Source: Idiomarina xiamenensis 10-D-4 (GTDB lineage: Bacteria; Pseudomonadota; Gammaproteobacteria; Enterobacterales; Alteromonadaceae). From it: a stretch of DNA of 64,000 nucleotides. Shown here piece by piece: positions 8,922 to 17,811 of this stretch (within the stretch, counting starts at the first letter, position 1; every line of letters begins with the position of its first letter). Made by a program: the position numbers and the translations under genes. The notes beneath the pieces were generated by a model, which searched no databases, was not told the DNA's origin, and was given only the letters and a program-made list of their open reading frames with translations. Location: contig NZ_AMRG01000016.1 of the NCBI RefSeq assembly GCF_000299895.1, positions 1 through 64,000 of the forward strand, given 5' to 3'.

Positions 8922-10706
8922 CTACGCTTGGCCGTCATTGGTTTGCTCAGCATCGAGGTTAACGCTGATGCCCAGATCCTGCAACGCGTCGTCATTGGCG
9001 TAACCCGGTGCGTCGGTCAGTAAACACGCCGCGGTGGTCGTTTTCGGGAAAGCAATAACGTCGCGGATAGAGCTCGCGCCGACCATCAACATCACCAACC
9101 GATCCAGGCCAAACGCCAAACCGGCATGCGGCGGTGTACCGTATTTCAGTGCATCGAGTAAAAAGCCAAATTTTTCTCGTGCTTCTTGTTCACCGATCCC
9201 CAAAATATTAAACACCGTTTGCTGCATATCGCTGTCGTGAATGCGCACCGAACCACCACCCACTTCAACACCGTTGAGCACCATGTCGTAGGCGTTAGAC
9301 AAGGTGTTGGCTGGATCGGCTTGCAATTGTGCTGGGGTGACGCCAACCGGCGCGGTAAAGGGATGATGGATGGCGGTTAAGCCGTCTTCGACTTCTTCAA
9401 ACATCGGGAAGTCGACCACCCATAACGGCTGCCAGCCGTCAGCGACTAAGCCAAACGTTTCGCCTAGCTTTAAGCGCAACGCACCCATTGCTTCAGCGAC
9501 GATATTAGCTTTATCGGCACCAAAGAAGATAATATCGCCCGAGTTCGCTTGCAGACGGCTAAGCAACTCGCTAACCACATCATCAGGTAAGAATTTCAAA
9601 ATTGGTGACTGCAAACCATCGCGACCGGCGTCGATATCGTTGACTTTCAACCAAGCTAAGCCTTTAGCGCCGTAAATGCCAACAAACTGCGTATATTCAT
9701 CGATGTTCTTGCGCGAGATCTGGTCAGCAACCGCAGGCACTTTTAACGCCGCCACACGCCCTTTGGCATCGTTGGCTGGCGCCGAGAACACTTTAAAATC
9801 AACGTCTTTCAATAAGTCGGCAACGTCCACCAATTCTAATGGATTGCGTAAATCCGGCTTATCGCTCCCGAAACGACGCATCGCTTCGTGCCAAGTCATG
9901 GTCGGAAACTCGCCCAACTCTACCTGCAGCAAATCACGGAACAATTGTTGTACCATCTGCTCGGTGACCGCACGCACTTGCTCAGCGCTCATGAACGAGG
10001 TTTCAATATCGATCTGGGTAAATTCGGGTTGTCGATCAGCGCGTAAATCTTCGTCACGAAAGCACTTAACGATCTGATAATAGCGGTCAAAACCCGACAT
10101 CATGAGCAATTGTTTAAATAACTGCGGCGACTGCGGTAAGGCAAAAAACTTGCCATTATGGGTACGGCTAGGCACCAAGTAGTCGCGTGCGCCCTCAGGG
10201 GTGGCGCGGGTTAACATCGGCGTTTCGATATCTAAAAAGCCCTGTTCATCCAAAAAGCGACGCACGGCGCTGGTCACACGGGCACGAAAGCGAATGTTGT
10301 GATTCATGTCGGGACGCCGTAGATCCAAATAACGATAGCGCAAACGCGCCTCTTCGCTCACATGCTGATTAAAGTCGATAGGCGATGGTTCAGCGCGACT
10401 AATAATCGTCAGTTCCGAGGCGATAAGCTCAACTTTGCCGGTCGCCATCTGTGCGTTGACTTGAGATTCAGGGCGTAGGCTAACCTTGCCGCTGACCTGT
10501 ATACAAAACTCTTGGCGCAACTTGTTTGCATCGGCAAAGATAGCCTGTTGGTCGGGGTCAAATACCACTTGGATGATCCCTTCCCGGTCACGCATATCGA
10601 CAAAAATCAAACCACCCAAATCACGACGACGATGAACCCAGCCGCATAACGTCACGGGTTGATCGGCTAATGTTTCGTTGACTTGTCCACAGTAATGGCT
10701 TCGCAT
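8922..10706 (-). CDS. aspS: Aspartyl-tRNA synthetase
   Basis: A 594-residue class II synthetase starting at MRSHYCGQV, with AGGGA 7 nt upstream; an in-frame extension to 10766 is not supported. An N-terminal OB-fold anticodon-binding domain ([20 protein letters not shown]) is followed by the catalytic core with motif 2 ([18 protein letters not shown]), the bacterial GAD insertion, and motif 3 ([15 protein letters not shown]). The length is that of the bacterial type. It is probably the first gene of the aspS-ruvB operon. Confidence 0.97.
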   Translation of the reverse strand: MRSHYCGQVNETLADQPVTLCGWVHRRRDLGGLIFVDMRDREGIIQVVFDPDQQAIFADANKLRQEFCIQVSGKVSLRPESQVNAQMATGKVELIASELTIISRAEPSPIDFNQHVSEEARLRYRYLDLRRPDMNHNIRFRARVTSAVRRFLDEQGFLDIETPMLTRATPEGARDYLVPSRTHNGKFFALPQSPQLFKQLLMMSGFDRYYQIVKCFRDEDLRADRQPEFTQIDIETSFMSAEQVRAVTEQMVQQLFRDLLQVELGEFPTMTWHEAMRRFGSDKPDLRNPLELVDVADLLKDVDFKVFSAPANDAKGRVAALKVPAVADQISRKNIDEYTQFVGIYGAKGLAWLKVNDIDAGRDGLQSPILKFLPDDVVSELLSRLQANSGDIIFFGADKANIVAEAMGALRLKLGETFGLVADGWQPLWVVDFPMFEEVEDGLTAIHHPFTAPVGVTPAQLQADPANTLSNAYDMVLNGVEVGGGSVRIHDSDMQQTVFNILGIGEQEAREKFGFLLDALKYGTPPHAGLAFGLDRLVMLMVGASSIRDVIAFPKTTTAACLLTDAPGYANDDALQDLGISVNLDAEQTNDGQA

Positions 10707-10748
10707 GCAAACATCCCTAGCGCTGATAATGTAAAAAGAAAGCGCAAC

Positions 10749-10776
10749 ATTATAGCGAATTGGCACAGAAAGTCAT
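10749..10776 (-). promoter_or_regulatory. Candidate promoter of the aspS-yebC-ruvCAB operon
   Basis: On the reverse strand, ATGACT (10776-10771) and a perfect TATAAT (10754-10749) are separated by 16 nt. The -10 box lies about 43 nt upstream of the aspS ATG. The 173-bp gap is shared with the divergent cmoA; no equally clear rightward promoter was found in it. Confidence 0.6.
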
Positions 10777-10879
10777 TAGCAGCACCGCTTGCTTAACTGA
10801 CTAAAACAGCGTCAATCGTGACTCCAATAGTACTTTTCCGTTACCATAGGGACTTTTCTGATTGGTTGAGGACATCAGG

Positions 10880-11626
10880 GTGCACAACGATAACCAGCAT
10901 AAACGCGACGCGCTGTTCGCAGAGCCAGCGCAGCAAGTCGCCGACTTCTGTTTTGACGAGCGCGTGGTCGAGGTATTTCCCGACATGATCAGTCGTTCGG
11001 TGCCAGGTTATCAGACGATTGTTAACAGCCTGACACAATTTGTCCGGCGCTTTGCTCAACCGCAGTCCAATCTATATGATTTGGGCTGTTCATTAGGCGC
11101 TGCCACCATCGCTATTCGCCAGGGCTGTGAGCATGTCGATGGCTGCCAAATCATCGCCGTCGATAATTCAGAAGCGATGATCAAGCGTTGTCGTATGCAT
11201 GTTGATGGCTACAAAGGCCGAACCCCGGTTACGATTCGTTGCGAAGACTTAGCCGCAACGCCGATCGACAATGCCTCGGTGGTGGTGCTGAATTTTACCC
11301 TACAGTTTGTTCCGCCTGCGCAACGAGCCGCGGTTATCCAGCGTATTTATGACGGTATGCGGCGCGGCGCGGTCTTGCTAGTCGCCGAAAAGTTGAAGCA
11401 TGACGATACGGTCGTTGACGAGCTACTGGTCGATTTGCACCATGACTTTAAGCGTGCCAATGGTTACAGCGACTTAGAAATCAGTCAGAAACGTGCGGCG
11501 ATCGAGAATGTGATGCGTATCGATAGCTTAGCGACACATTTTCAACGTTTTCACGAGGCCGGTTTTAAACACCATAGCGTGTGGTATCAATGCCTTAACT
11601 TTGCCGCCATGTTGGCGATTAAATAG
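10880..11626 (+). CDS. cmoA: Carboxy-SAM synthase CmoA
   Basis: A 248-residue SAM-dependent enzyme that converts S-adenosylmethionine and prephenate to carboxy-SAM, the donor for CmoB. Diagnostic stretches are FDERVVEVFPDMISRSVPGY, DLGCSLGAATIAIR and VVLNFTLQFVPP. I chose the GTG at 10880 (GAGG about 8 nt upstream; length equals E. coli CmoA). A TTG at 10862, also with a passable ribosome site, would add six residues. It is followed by cmoB 12 nt downstream. Confidence 0.95.
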   Translation: MHNDNQHKRDALFAEPAQQVADFCFDERVVEVFPDMISRSVPGYQTIVNSLTQFVRRFAQPQSNLYDLGCSLGAATIAIRQGCEHVDGCQIIAVDNSEAMIKRCRMHVDGYKGRTPVTIRCEDLAATPIDNASVVVLNFTLQFVPPAQRAAVIQRIYDGMRRGAVLLVAEKLKHDDTVVDELLVDLHHDFKRANGYSDLEISQKRAAIENVMRIDSLATHFQRFHEAGFKHHSVWYQCLNFAAMLAIK

Positions 11627-11638
11627 AGGGGTACAGGT

Positions 11639-12613
11639 TTGTCGTTGTTTCGTGATGATTTACAAGCATTGCTGAATGGCCCGCTACACCCGTGGCTAGC
11701 GCATGTAGCACCGCAGTTAGCCAGTTGGCAACAGCAACCCCACGGCGACTTTAAGCGTTGGCAACGGGTTTTGGCACAACTACCAGCGCTCAAAAGCGAC
11801 ACTTATCAACTGGGCGACACGGTGAGTGTCGGTAATATCGAGCAAGCTAGCGACAGTCAACGGGCACAACTGCAAGGACTGTTAAAACAGTTAATGCCTT
11901 GGCGCAAAGGCCCATTTGAGTTGTTTGGTCTGCATATTGATACCGAATGGCGTTCTGATTGGAAGTGGCAACGCATTGCGCCTCATTTAGGCGACTTAAG
12001 CGGTCAACAGGTGCTGGATGTCGGTTGTGGTAGCGGCTATCACCTCTGGCGGATGCTGGAAAGTGGTGCCGACCATGCCTGGGGGATTGATCCCGGAGAG
12101 CTGTTTCTGACCCAGTTTCAAGCCATACGTAGTTATATGCCAGCAGCTATAGCCAAACGCGCACACTTTTTCCCGTTAGGCGTCGAGCATCTGCCAACAC
12201 AGAATAACTTCGATACGGTATTCAGTATGGGCGTGCTTTATCACCGTCGCTCACCGATAGACTTTCTTTACCAATTACGTCATCAATTAAAGCGCGGCGG
12301 GCAACTGGTGCTCGAAACCATTATCAGCGAAGGCGATGAGCATCATGTATTTATGCCAGGTGAGCGCTACGCTAAAATGCGCAATGTCTGGTACTTACCC
12401 AGCACCGGTGCACTCAGTCATTGGCTAAAACGTTGTGGCTTTAGCGAAATTGAATTATTAGACGTGAGTACTACCACCACCGATGAGCAACGACGGACGC
12501 CGTGGATGGAAAACGAGTCTTTAGCAGATTTTATTGATCCAAATCGTCCAAATTTGACTATAGAGGGGTATGCGGCACCAAGGCGAGCCGTTTTTCGTGC
12601 ACGTAGGGCCTAA
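11639..12613 (+). CDS. cmoB: tRNA U34 carboxymethyltransferase CmoB
   Basis: A 324-residue methyltransferase-fold protein that moves the carboxymethyl group of carboxy-SAM to 5-hydroxyuridine at tRNA position 34, forming cmo5U. Motifs seen are LMPWRKGPFELFGLHIDTEWR, LDVGCGSGYHLWRM and DTVFSMGVLYHRRSP. It starts with TTG at 11639, with GAGGGG 7 nt upstream. It forms a two-gene operon with cmoA, as in most gammaproteobacteria. Confidence 0.96.
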   Translation: MSLFRDDLQALLNGPLHPWLAHVAPQLASWQQQPHGDFKRWQRVLAQLPALKSDTYQLGDTVSVGNIEQASDSQRAQLQGLLKQLMPWRKGPFELFGLHIDTEWRSDWKWQRIAPHLGDLSGQQVLDVGCGSGYHLWRMLESGADHAWGIDPGELFLTQFQAIRSYMPAAIAKRAHFFPLGVEHLPTQNNFDTVFSMGVLYHRRSPIDFLYQLRHQLKRGGQLVLETIISEGDEHHVFMPGERYAKMRNVWYLPSTGALSHWLKRCGFSEIELLDVSTTTTDEQRRTPWMENESLADFIDPNRPNLTIEGYAAPRRAVFRARRA

Positions 12614-12642
12614 AAACACGCATACCAGGTAACAATAATAAA

Positions 12643-13560
12643 ATGAGTAACTATCGACCTAAAACGACAGTAGAACAGTGGCGTATTCTACAAGCGGTTG
12701 TCGATCATGGCGGCTATGCTCACGCCGCTGAGTTTCTGAATAAAAGCCAGTCTTCATTAAATCATGCCGTTGCCAAATTGCAGCAGGTGCTGGGTATTCA
12801 GCTATTAGAAGTTCGTGGCCGTAAGGCTGAACTGACTCAAGCAGGACAGGTGATGCTGCGTCGCTCACGACAGCTGACGCAAACCATCACCGATTTAGAG
12901 CAACTGGCCGACAACCTCACCGAGGGCTGGGAGCCGGAGGTGCGGCTAGCTATTGAGATGGTATTTGACCGCACGCCTTTAGTACCCGTGTTACAAGAGT
13001 TTGAGCATGCCAGTCGCGGTACCCGCTTGACGATTGAAGATACCGTATTAACCGGCACCTTAGAGCATATTAGCGAGAAAACCGCCGATGTGGTGATCAC
13101 TTATCATCTACCCAAGGGCGCCATTGGCGAGCCGTTGGCCGATTTTAAATTAGAGCTGGTTTGCCACCCTAACCATCCTCTCGCACAGCACGATGAAGCC
13201 TTTGCTCAAAGCGAACTGTCGCAACACTTACAAATTGTTATCCGCGATACCGCATTGAGTCCTCGCGAAGAAGAAGGTTGGCTAAAAGCCGAACAACGCT
13301 GGACCGTGAGCCACTTTGACGAAGCCTTGCGGTTGGTAAAAAGTGGACTAGGCTTTTGCTGGTTACCACCTTACATTACCGAGCAAGCCATTCGGGATGG
13401 GCAATTAAAGCGCTTGCAATTGGCAGGTAGCTCTCATCGTCGCGGACAACTGTATTTGATTTTACCAAAAGGCGACAACGCTGGCCCTTGCGCACGACGA
13501 TTGGCAGAGCTGATCTTGGCGCATTGCAAAGGCGACCCGATGCAAGAAGCGGCCGAGTAA
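12643..13560 (+). CDS. LysR-family transcriptional regulator
   Basis: A 305-residue protein with an N-terminal winged helix-turn-helix (about 8-66; AHAAEFLNKSQSSLNHAVAKLQ) and a LysR substrate-binding domain (about 90-295). It is 30 nt downstream of cmoB in the same direction, so it may be co-transcribed. There is no divergent partner gene to suggest a target, and the effector cannot be inferred. Its stop codon lies inside the stem of the terminator at 13551-13586. Confidence 0.88.
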   Translation: MSNYRPKTTVEQWRILQAVVDHGGYAHAAEFLNKSQSSLNHAVAKLQQVLGIQLLEVRGRKAELTQAGQVMLRRSRQLTQTITDLEQLADNLTEGWEPEVRLAIEMVFDRTPLVPVLQEFEHASRGTRLTIEDTVLTGTLEHISEKTADVVITYHLPKGAIGEPLADFKLELVCHPNHPLAQHDEAFAQSELSQHLQIVIRDTALSPREEEGWLKAEQRWTVSHFDEALRLVKSGLGFCWLPPYITEQAIRDGQLKRLQLAGSSHRRGQLYLILPKGDNAGPCARRLAELILAHCKGDPMQEAAE

Positions 13561-13586
13561 CCCAAGCGGTTACTCGGCCTTTTTTT
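13551..13586 (+). terminator. Intrinsic terminator after the LysR gene
   Basis: GGCCGAGTAACC (13551-13562) pairs perfectly with GGTTACTCGGCC (13568-13579) around a 5-nt loop, followed by seven T residues. The upstream arm contains the LysR stop codon. There is no T-run in the leftward direction, so it serves the rightward cmoA-cmoB-lysR transcript. Confidence 0.92.
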
Positions 13587-13599
13587 ACTCTATAGCGAT

Positions 13600-14484
13600 T
13601 TACACCAAGTTTTTCAGCCAAGCACTTAAATCACTACCAATTTTGGGATGGCGCAGAGCATGCTCAATGTACGCTTGAGCGTAGCCCAACTTATTCCCAC
13701 AATCGTGACTACGCCCCTTCATGTAATAGGCGTTCACCTTATCGTCTGCCAAGAGCATCGCCATCGCATCGGTTAATTGAATTTCATTACCGGCGCCGAC
13801 CGGTGTTTTTTCCAACAACGGCCATAGCGCCGCGGGGAACACATACCGGCCAACCACGGCTAACTGTGACGGTGCTTTATCCAACGCTGGCTTTTCTACC
13901 AATTGTTTAATCGCCGTTTGTTCGCCAGGCGCTAATTCAACACCAGCCAAATCGGCAATACCATACTGATCGACTTTATCAGCCGGCACTTTTTCGACCA
14001 TTACCTGCGCCGCTGCCGTCTGTTCATAGTTTTTCACCATTTCAGCCAAGTTGTCACGACTCAAATCACAGCTGGCGGCGTCAACTAATACATCGGGTAG
14101 CACTACCGCAAAGGGCTCATCACCCACCAAGTTGCGCGCACACAACACCGCATGACCTAAACCTTTCGCGACCCCTTGGCGAACGCAGCTAATCGTCACC
14201 CCAGCCGGACAAATCGCCCGTACCTCGTCAAGTAATGCTTGTTTATTACGTTGTTCGAGCGTCGATTCCAACTCATACATCGCATCGAAATGGTCGGCGA
14301 TAGCATTTTTACTCGAGTGCGTGACCAAAATGATGTCGGTTAAACCGGCAGCCGCACATTCTTCGACAATAAACTGGATCAAGGGACGATCGACCAACGG
14401 CAACATTTCCTTGGCGATGGCTTTAGATGCTGGCAGCATGCGCGTGCCTAAACCGGCAACCGGGATGACAACTTTTTTGACCAT
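13600..14484 (-). CDS. galU: UTP-glucose-1-phosphate uridylyltransferase GalU
   Basis: A 294-residue nucleotidyltransferase making UDP-glucose for envelope polysaccharides. The nucleotide-binding signature [17 protein letters not shown] is at residues 10-26, with VEKP and [11 protein letters not shown] further on. Length and motifs are those of bacterial GalU. It stands alone between the LysR gene (convergent) and the peptide transporter. In E. coli galU neighbours rssB, and an RssB-like gene lies about 2 kb away here. Confidence 0.96.
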   Translation of the reverse strand: MVKKVVIPVAGLGTRMLPASKAIAKEMLPLVDRPLIQFIVEECAAAGLTDIILVTHSSKNAIADHFDAMYELESTLEQRNKQALLDEVRAICPAGVTISCVRQGVAKGLGHAVLCARNLVGDEPFAVVLPDVLVDAASCDLSRDNLAEMVKNYEQTAAAQVMVEKVPADKVDQYGIADLAGVELAPGEQTAIKQLVEKPALDKAPSQLAVVGRYVFPAALWPLLEKTPVGAGNEIQLTDAMAMLLADDKVNAYYMKGRSHDCGNKLGYAQAYIEHALRHPKIGSDLSAWLKNLV

Positions 14485-14506
14485 GAAATTCTATCCTTTG
14501 ATAAAG

Positions 14507-14538
14507 AAAACGCATGATATTTGCATACCATGCGTTTT
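14507..14538 (-). terminator. Stem-loop between the POT transporter gene and galU
   Basis: AAAACGCATG (14507-14516) and CATGCGTTTT (14529-14538) form a perfect 10-bp stem with a 12-nt loop. Read leftwards it ends in TTTTCTTT, so it could be a weak terminator of the transporter gene. It also lies in the galU leader, 23 nt from the start codon. The stem is half A/T, so termination would be inefficient. Confidence 0.45.
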
Positions 14539-14608
14539 ATCTACTAACCATTGAGTCGCATTAGTTTAGCGCGAAACCCTGGCTAAAACAGCGTTTTTTA
14601 TGAAGTCT

Positions 14609-16093
14609 TTACGACTTGCCGACGCCTTCATGCTCGGCAACGGCTTCAAGTTCTTGGTTAAGACCTTCTTTCTCGTCTTTAGGTGCTGAACGCTCGGCGC
14701 CGTGCATCCAATCGACCAATTTGCCGGAGATCAGCCAAAGCACCACAGCAAAAATCGCTAGACCCACAGTGATACCACCGAACACCACCAGCAAACCAGA
14801 AAACTCAGGCTCTATACCCACTGAAGCGGCCATACTGCGTACCGTTTCGTATTTTTCTGCGCCGTCAGAGAAGGCACCAACCATACCAGCTAAGTATTGT
14901 GCAATGGCTGGCATCAAGAACCAAATACCCATGACCAATGACGCTAAGCGAAGCGGTGCCAACTTCGTCATCAGTGACAAGCCTACTGGCGAAATACACA
15001 ACTCACCTAAGGTGTGGAATAAGTAAGCTAAAACTAACCAAATCATGCTAGAGCTGCCAGTCGCTTGGATCTCGAACACGCCGACAATCAAAAAGCCAAA
15101 ACCAATAGCGGTCAATAATAAACCGACAAAAATTTTGATGGGCGCGTCAGGGCTTTTATCAACCTTATTTAAGTACACCCAAATGAATGAGAACACCGGC
15201 GCGAATAATAAAATGAATAATGGGTTCAAGGATTGGAAGTAACCCGCAGGCACTTCCATACCCGCCAAAATACGGTCGGTATAATCTTGCGCGTAGATGT
15301 TCATCAAACCGCCAGCTTGCTCAAATGCCAGCCAAAATACGGTAACGAACACAAACAACGATAAAATCACCCGCAAACGATCACGTTCGACCTTAGTCAG
15401 CGGCTGTTGTACGCCACCAGAGGCTTGTTTTGACAACTTCGCGCCCGGCACCTTACCGACATCACCTAAAAAGCGTTGGAAGGTTGCAAGCTGAGTTAAG
15501 ACCGCGATAGTCATACCCACACCGGCGGCAAAATAACCCCAGCGCCAGCCGTAATCAGCACTTTCACCCAATGTCGACGTGACCAGCGGCGCAAAGAAGG
15601 CACCAAGGTTTATACCCATGTAGAAGATTGAGAACGCTGAGTCACGGCGCGCGTCACCCTGCTCGTATAAATCGCCGACGATGGTTGAAATATTGGGTTT
15701 GAATAGACCGTTACCACAAATAATCAGGCCCAAACCGAGATAAAATATCGACATGCTATGCGGTGTTGCAGCAAATAATACAAACTGCCCCGCCGCCATT
15801 AATATACCACCCATGAGGATGGATAAGCGCTGACCTAAAAAGTTATCGGCCAACCAGCCACCCAGTATGGGAGTAAAATAAACTAATGCCGTGTAAGTAC
15901 CATACAGTTCTAACGCACTAGCATGCTCCATGCCAAAGCCAGGGTTAGTACCTTCGGTGGCAGCCACTAAGGTGAGTACCAATAGGGCGCGCATACCGTA
16001 ATATGAAAAACGTTCCCACATTTCGGTGGTGAACAGGATATAGAGGCCGGCCGGGTGTCCGAACAGCGTCTTGGAACTTGGAGGATTGGTCAT
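14609..16093 (-). CDS. POT/PTR-family proton-coupled di/tripeptide transporter
   Basis: A 494-residue inner-membrane protein of the major facilitator superfamily with 12 or more hydrophobic helices. The POT signatures are present: EMWERFSYYGMRALL near the N-terminus (the proton-coupling ExxERFxYYG), and GNGLFKPNISTIVGDLYEQGDARRD-type residues near 130-155. The family imports di- and tripeptides with protons. The C-terminal tail is Glu/Lys-rich and cytoplasmic. It has its own likely promoter and no operon partner. Confidence 0.93.
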   Translation of the reverse strand: MTNPPSSKTLFGHPAGLYILFTTEMWERFSYYGMRALLVLTLVAATEGTNPGFGMEHASALELYGTYTALVYFTPILGGWLADNFLGQRLSILMGGILMAAGQFVLFAATPHSMSIFYLGLGLIICGNGLFKPNISTIVGDLYEQGDARRDSAFSIFYMGINLGAFFAPLVTSTLGESADYGWRWGYFAAGVGMTIAVLTQLATFQRFLGDVGKVPGAKLSKQASGGVQQPLTKVERDRLRVILSLFVFVTVFWLAFEQAGGLMNIYAQDYTDRILAGMEVPAGYFQSLNPLFILLFAPVFSFIWVYLNKVDKSPDAPIKIFVGLLLTAIGFGFLIVGVFEIQATGSSSMIWLVLAYLFHTLGELCISPVGLSLMTKLAPLRLASLVMGIWFLMPAIAQYLAGMVGAFSDGAEKYETVRSMAASVGIEPEFSGLLVVFGGITVGLAIFAVVLWLISGKLVDWMHGAERSAPKDEKEGLNQELEAVAEHEGVGKS

Positions 16094-16149
16094 AAATGAT
16101 TCCTAAAGGACTTCCAAATCTGTTGTTATGATAATAATTAGGCGCCTAG

Positions 16150-16179
16150 GTTATACCGTTTTACTGCCCATTAATGCAA
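16150..16179 (-). promoter_or_regulatory. Candidate promoter of the POT transporter gene
   Basis: Read leftwards, TTGCAT (16179-16174), an 18-nt spacer and TATAAC (16155-16150) lie about 57 nt upstream of the ATG. The downstream palindrome AGGCGCCT sits at the expected transcription start. Confidence 0.5.
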
Positions 16180-16222
16180 GCCTACTCGGGTAGTTCGCTT
16201 AACTTTTACGTTAACTGACCTG

Positions 16223-16250
16223 TTGGTTAAGCCTGACAGCGTGCTATGAT
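16223..16250 (+). promoter_or_regulatory. Candidate promoter of the small membrane-protein gene
   Basis: TTGGTT (16223-16228), a 16-nt spacer and TATGAT (16245-16250) face right, 59 nt upstream of the ATG at 16309. Confidence 0.55.
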
Positions 16251-16308
16251 AGCCGCCTCAAGTGCTTGATCAGCCCCTAAAAACTGCCAATGCTACGAGA
16301 ATCTCAGC

Positions 16309-16653
16309 ATGCTATATTTTTTTCCTCGACAGTTGCCTAAATTGCAGCCTTTCTCGGTTACCGAGCGGCTCGCCATCATTCAAATAGCGCAAGAATCGAT
16401 GCCTTTGCCGCGACGCTTTTTCGCTAATACCATAAAGATTTTGGTGCTGGGATTATTATTTTACAGCTTGGTCAGTGTTGAAGGATGGTTGTGGCGGGTG
16501 CTGAGTCTAGTCGCAGCCGTCGCCGCCTATCCGCTATTATTTCAGCCCATTACACTGAGCTTAATCGGCCCCTACTTAGATACCGCAATTAAGCGTTTTC
16601 GAGCACAACAAGAAGACAGCGAAGCGGAGCAGCAAGAAGATGAACCTCAGTAA
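16309..16653 (+). CDS. Small membrane protein, DUF6170-like
   Basis: A 114-residue protein with two adjacent hydrophobic segments (about 40-58 and 63-88) and a charged Glu/Gln-rich C-terminal tail. The N-terminal pattern (FPRQLPKLQPFSVTERLAIIQIA) resembles small proteins of marine Alteromonadales that I recall as DUF6170, but I cannot verify that. Function unknown. It has a plausible own promoter and is convergent with the RssB-like gene. Confidence 0.7.
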   Translation: MLYFFPRQLPKLQPFSVTERLAIIQIAQESMPLPRRFFANTIKILVLGLLFYSLVSVEGWLWRVLSLVAAVAAYPLLFQPITLSLIGPYLDTAIKRFRAQQEDSEAEQQEDEPQ

Positions 16654-16680
16654 CACCATTAACACGAAGGCTTAATGGTG
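16654..16680. terminator. Hairpin between convergent genes
   Basis: CACCATTAA (16654-16662) pairs with TTAATGGTG (16672-16680). It starts right after the stop of the rightward membrane-protein gene, and its right arm contains the stop codon of the leftward response regulator gene. No T-run follows on either side, so this is at best a weak shared terminator. Confidence 0.4.
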
Positions 16681-17673
16681 ACTGATGGTTAACTCGGCAT
16701 TTTGGTAATTAACCCGCCAGTCTTGTGCAGTCGATAGCTCGGTGCAATGCTGATGGTAATGCGCCTGCCGCCAGATACCTAAGGCTAAATCAGGATGCTG
16801 CGGGTGCTCGCTGGCTTGGTTGATGAGCAAATGGTCACCGGCGCGCGCCCAACAAATCTGCTGTCGGCGACTATCAACCACACCAATCACGACATCAAAA
16901 GCCGCACGAATTCGCGAATGACACAATTCGATGTTCAAATGTTTAAGCAGCTCTTGTGGTTTAAGCAGGGTATCATCTCGCCCACTGAGTAGTTGCCTAA
17001 CCAATGGATTAATCAGCGTTTTAAGCACTAAAAGTGATAGTAAATGCTTACCTGCCATGGCATTCGAAAGCGCCATAACAAATAACCCGCTATCCTGCGG
17101 TAGGCGCCGATAGTCTATCCAAAGCTGATGACTGTCGACATCATTAAATTGATGACTGAAATGATAATGTCCAATATCCAGCGTGCCCACTGGCATTAAG
17201 TCACCGTTCAATTGCGCGGCGATGGCATCATCCTGATAAAGCACGTCAATATGGTCATCAAACTCCCAAAAGACACGCTCACAGGCTTGTTCCAACGAAT
17301 GACGATCAACGCAGTTATTGATGGCATGACGCAGATTGTCCAAACTGTCTAACGGTTTGACCAGATAGTCCCATGCACCAAGCCTGACCGCTTCACGGAT
17401 ATGAGCCATCTGCTCGGATGCCGACATCACAATCACGGGTATTTCTGGTAGGCGCTTAAGTAATTGCTCAAGTACTTGTAAACCGCTAATACCAGGCAGC
17501 ATTAAATCGCACAGCACGACATCGGGCTGCTGCCGCTGACAGAGTTGCAATCCGGCCTCACCGCTAGCGGCGTGGCTGACTTGAAAACCATTTTGTGACA
17601 GGTAACGGCAAGCGAGGTCGGCGAAAACCGCATCGTCTTCGATAACCACGACATGAATATCACTCATAGGCAC
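16672..17673 (-). CDS. rssB: RssB-like response regulator with pseudo-phosphatase domain
   Basis: A 333-residue protein close to E. coli RssB in length (337). The receiver domain (about 5-120) has the acidic pair IEDD, the phosphoacceptor Asp in VLCDLMLP, and the Lys of YLVKPLDS. After a linker comes a PP2C/SpoIIE-like domain in which the usual Asp-Gly metal-binding motif is replaced by ALSNAMAGKH, so it is probably inactive, as in RssB. RssB delivers RpoS to ClpXP. The assignment rests on architecture and nearby galU. A different fused regulator/phosphatase remains possible. Confidence 0.72.
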   Translation of the reverse strand: MPMSDIHVVVIEDDAVFADLACRYLSQNGFQVSHAASGEAGLQLCQRQQPDVVLCDLMLPGISGLQVLEQLLKRLPEIPVIVMSASEQMAHIREAVRLGAWDYLVKPLDSLDNLRHAINNCVDRHSLEQACERVFWEFDDHIDVLYQDDAIAAQLNGDLMPVGTLDIGHYHFSHQFNDVDSHQLWIDYRRLPQDSGLFVMALSNAMAGKHLLSLLVLKTLINPLVRQLLSGRDDTLLKPQELLKHLNIELCHSRIRAAFDVVIGVVDSRRQQICWARAGDHLLINQASEHPQHPDLALGIWRQAHYHQHCTELSTAQDWRVNYQNAELTISHH

Positions 17674-17766
17674 CTGTAAATGACGCTATATGAATAGTAA
17701 GCATGATTCAGCATTGCTGAAGCGTCAATATTGGCTGTGATAAAAGCACTTGAAAAGTCGACCAGT

Positions 17767-17790
17767 AGCCTGTCGCCAGAGCGACAGGCT
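17767..17790 (-). terminator. Stem-loop downstream of mlaA
   Basis: AGCCTGTCGC (17767-17776) and GCGACAGGCT (17781-17790) form a perfect 10-bp stem with a CAGA loop, 22 nt after the mlaA stop in the leftward direction. Only a short TTTT occurs about 10 nt later, so it may act as a 3' stabilising hairpin or a weak terminator of the ccm-mlaA transcript. Confidence 0.55.
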
Positions 17791-17811
17791 AGCGTTAAAA
17801 TGGCCGAAAAA

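Noticed and set aside
10862-10879. TTG start adding six residues to cmoA
   Set aside because: It has a ribosome site, but the GTG at 10880 gives the family's usual length and N-terminus and has GAGG at good spacing.
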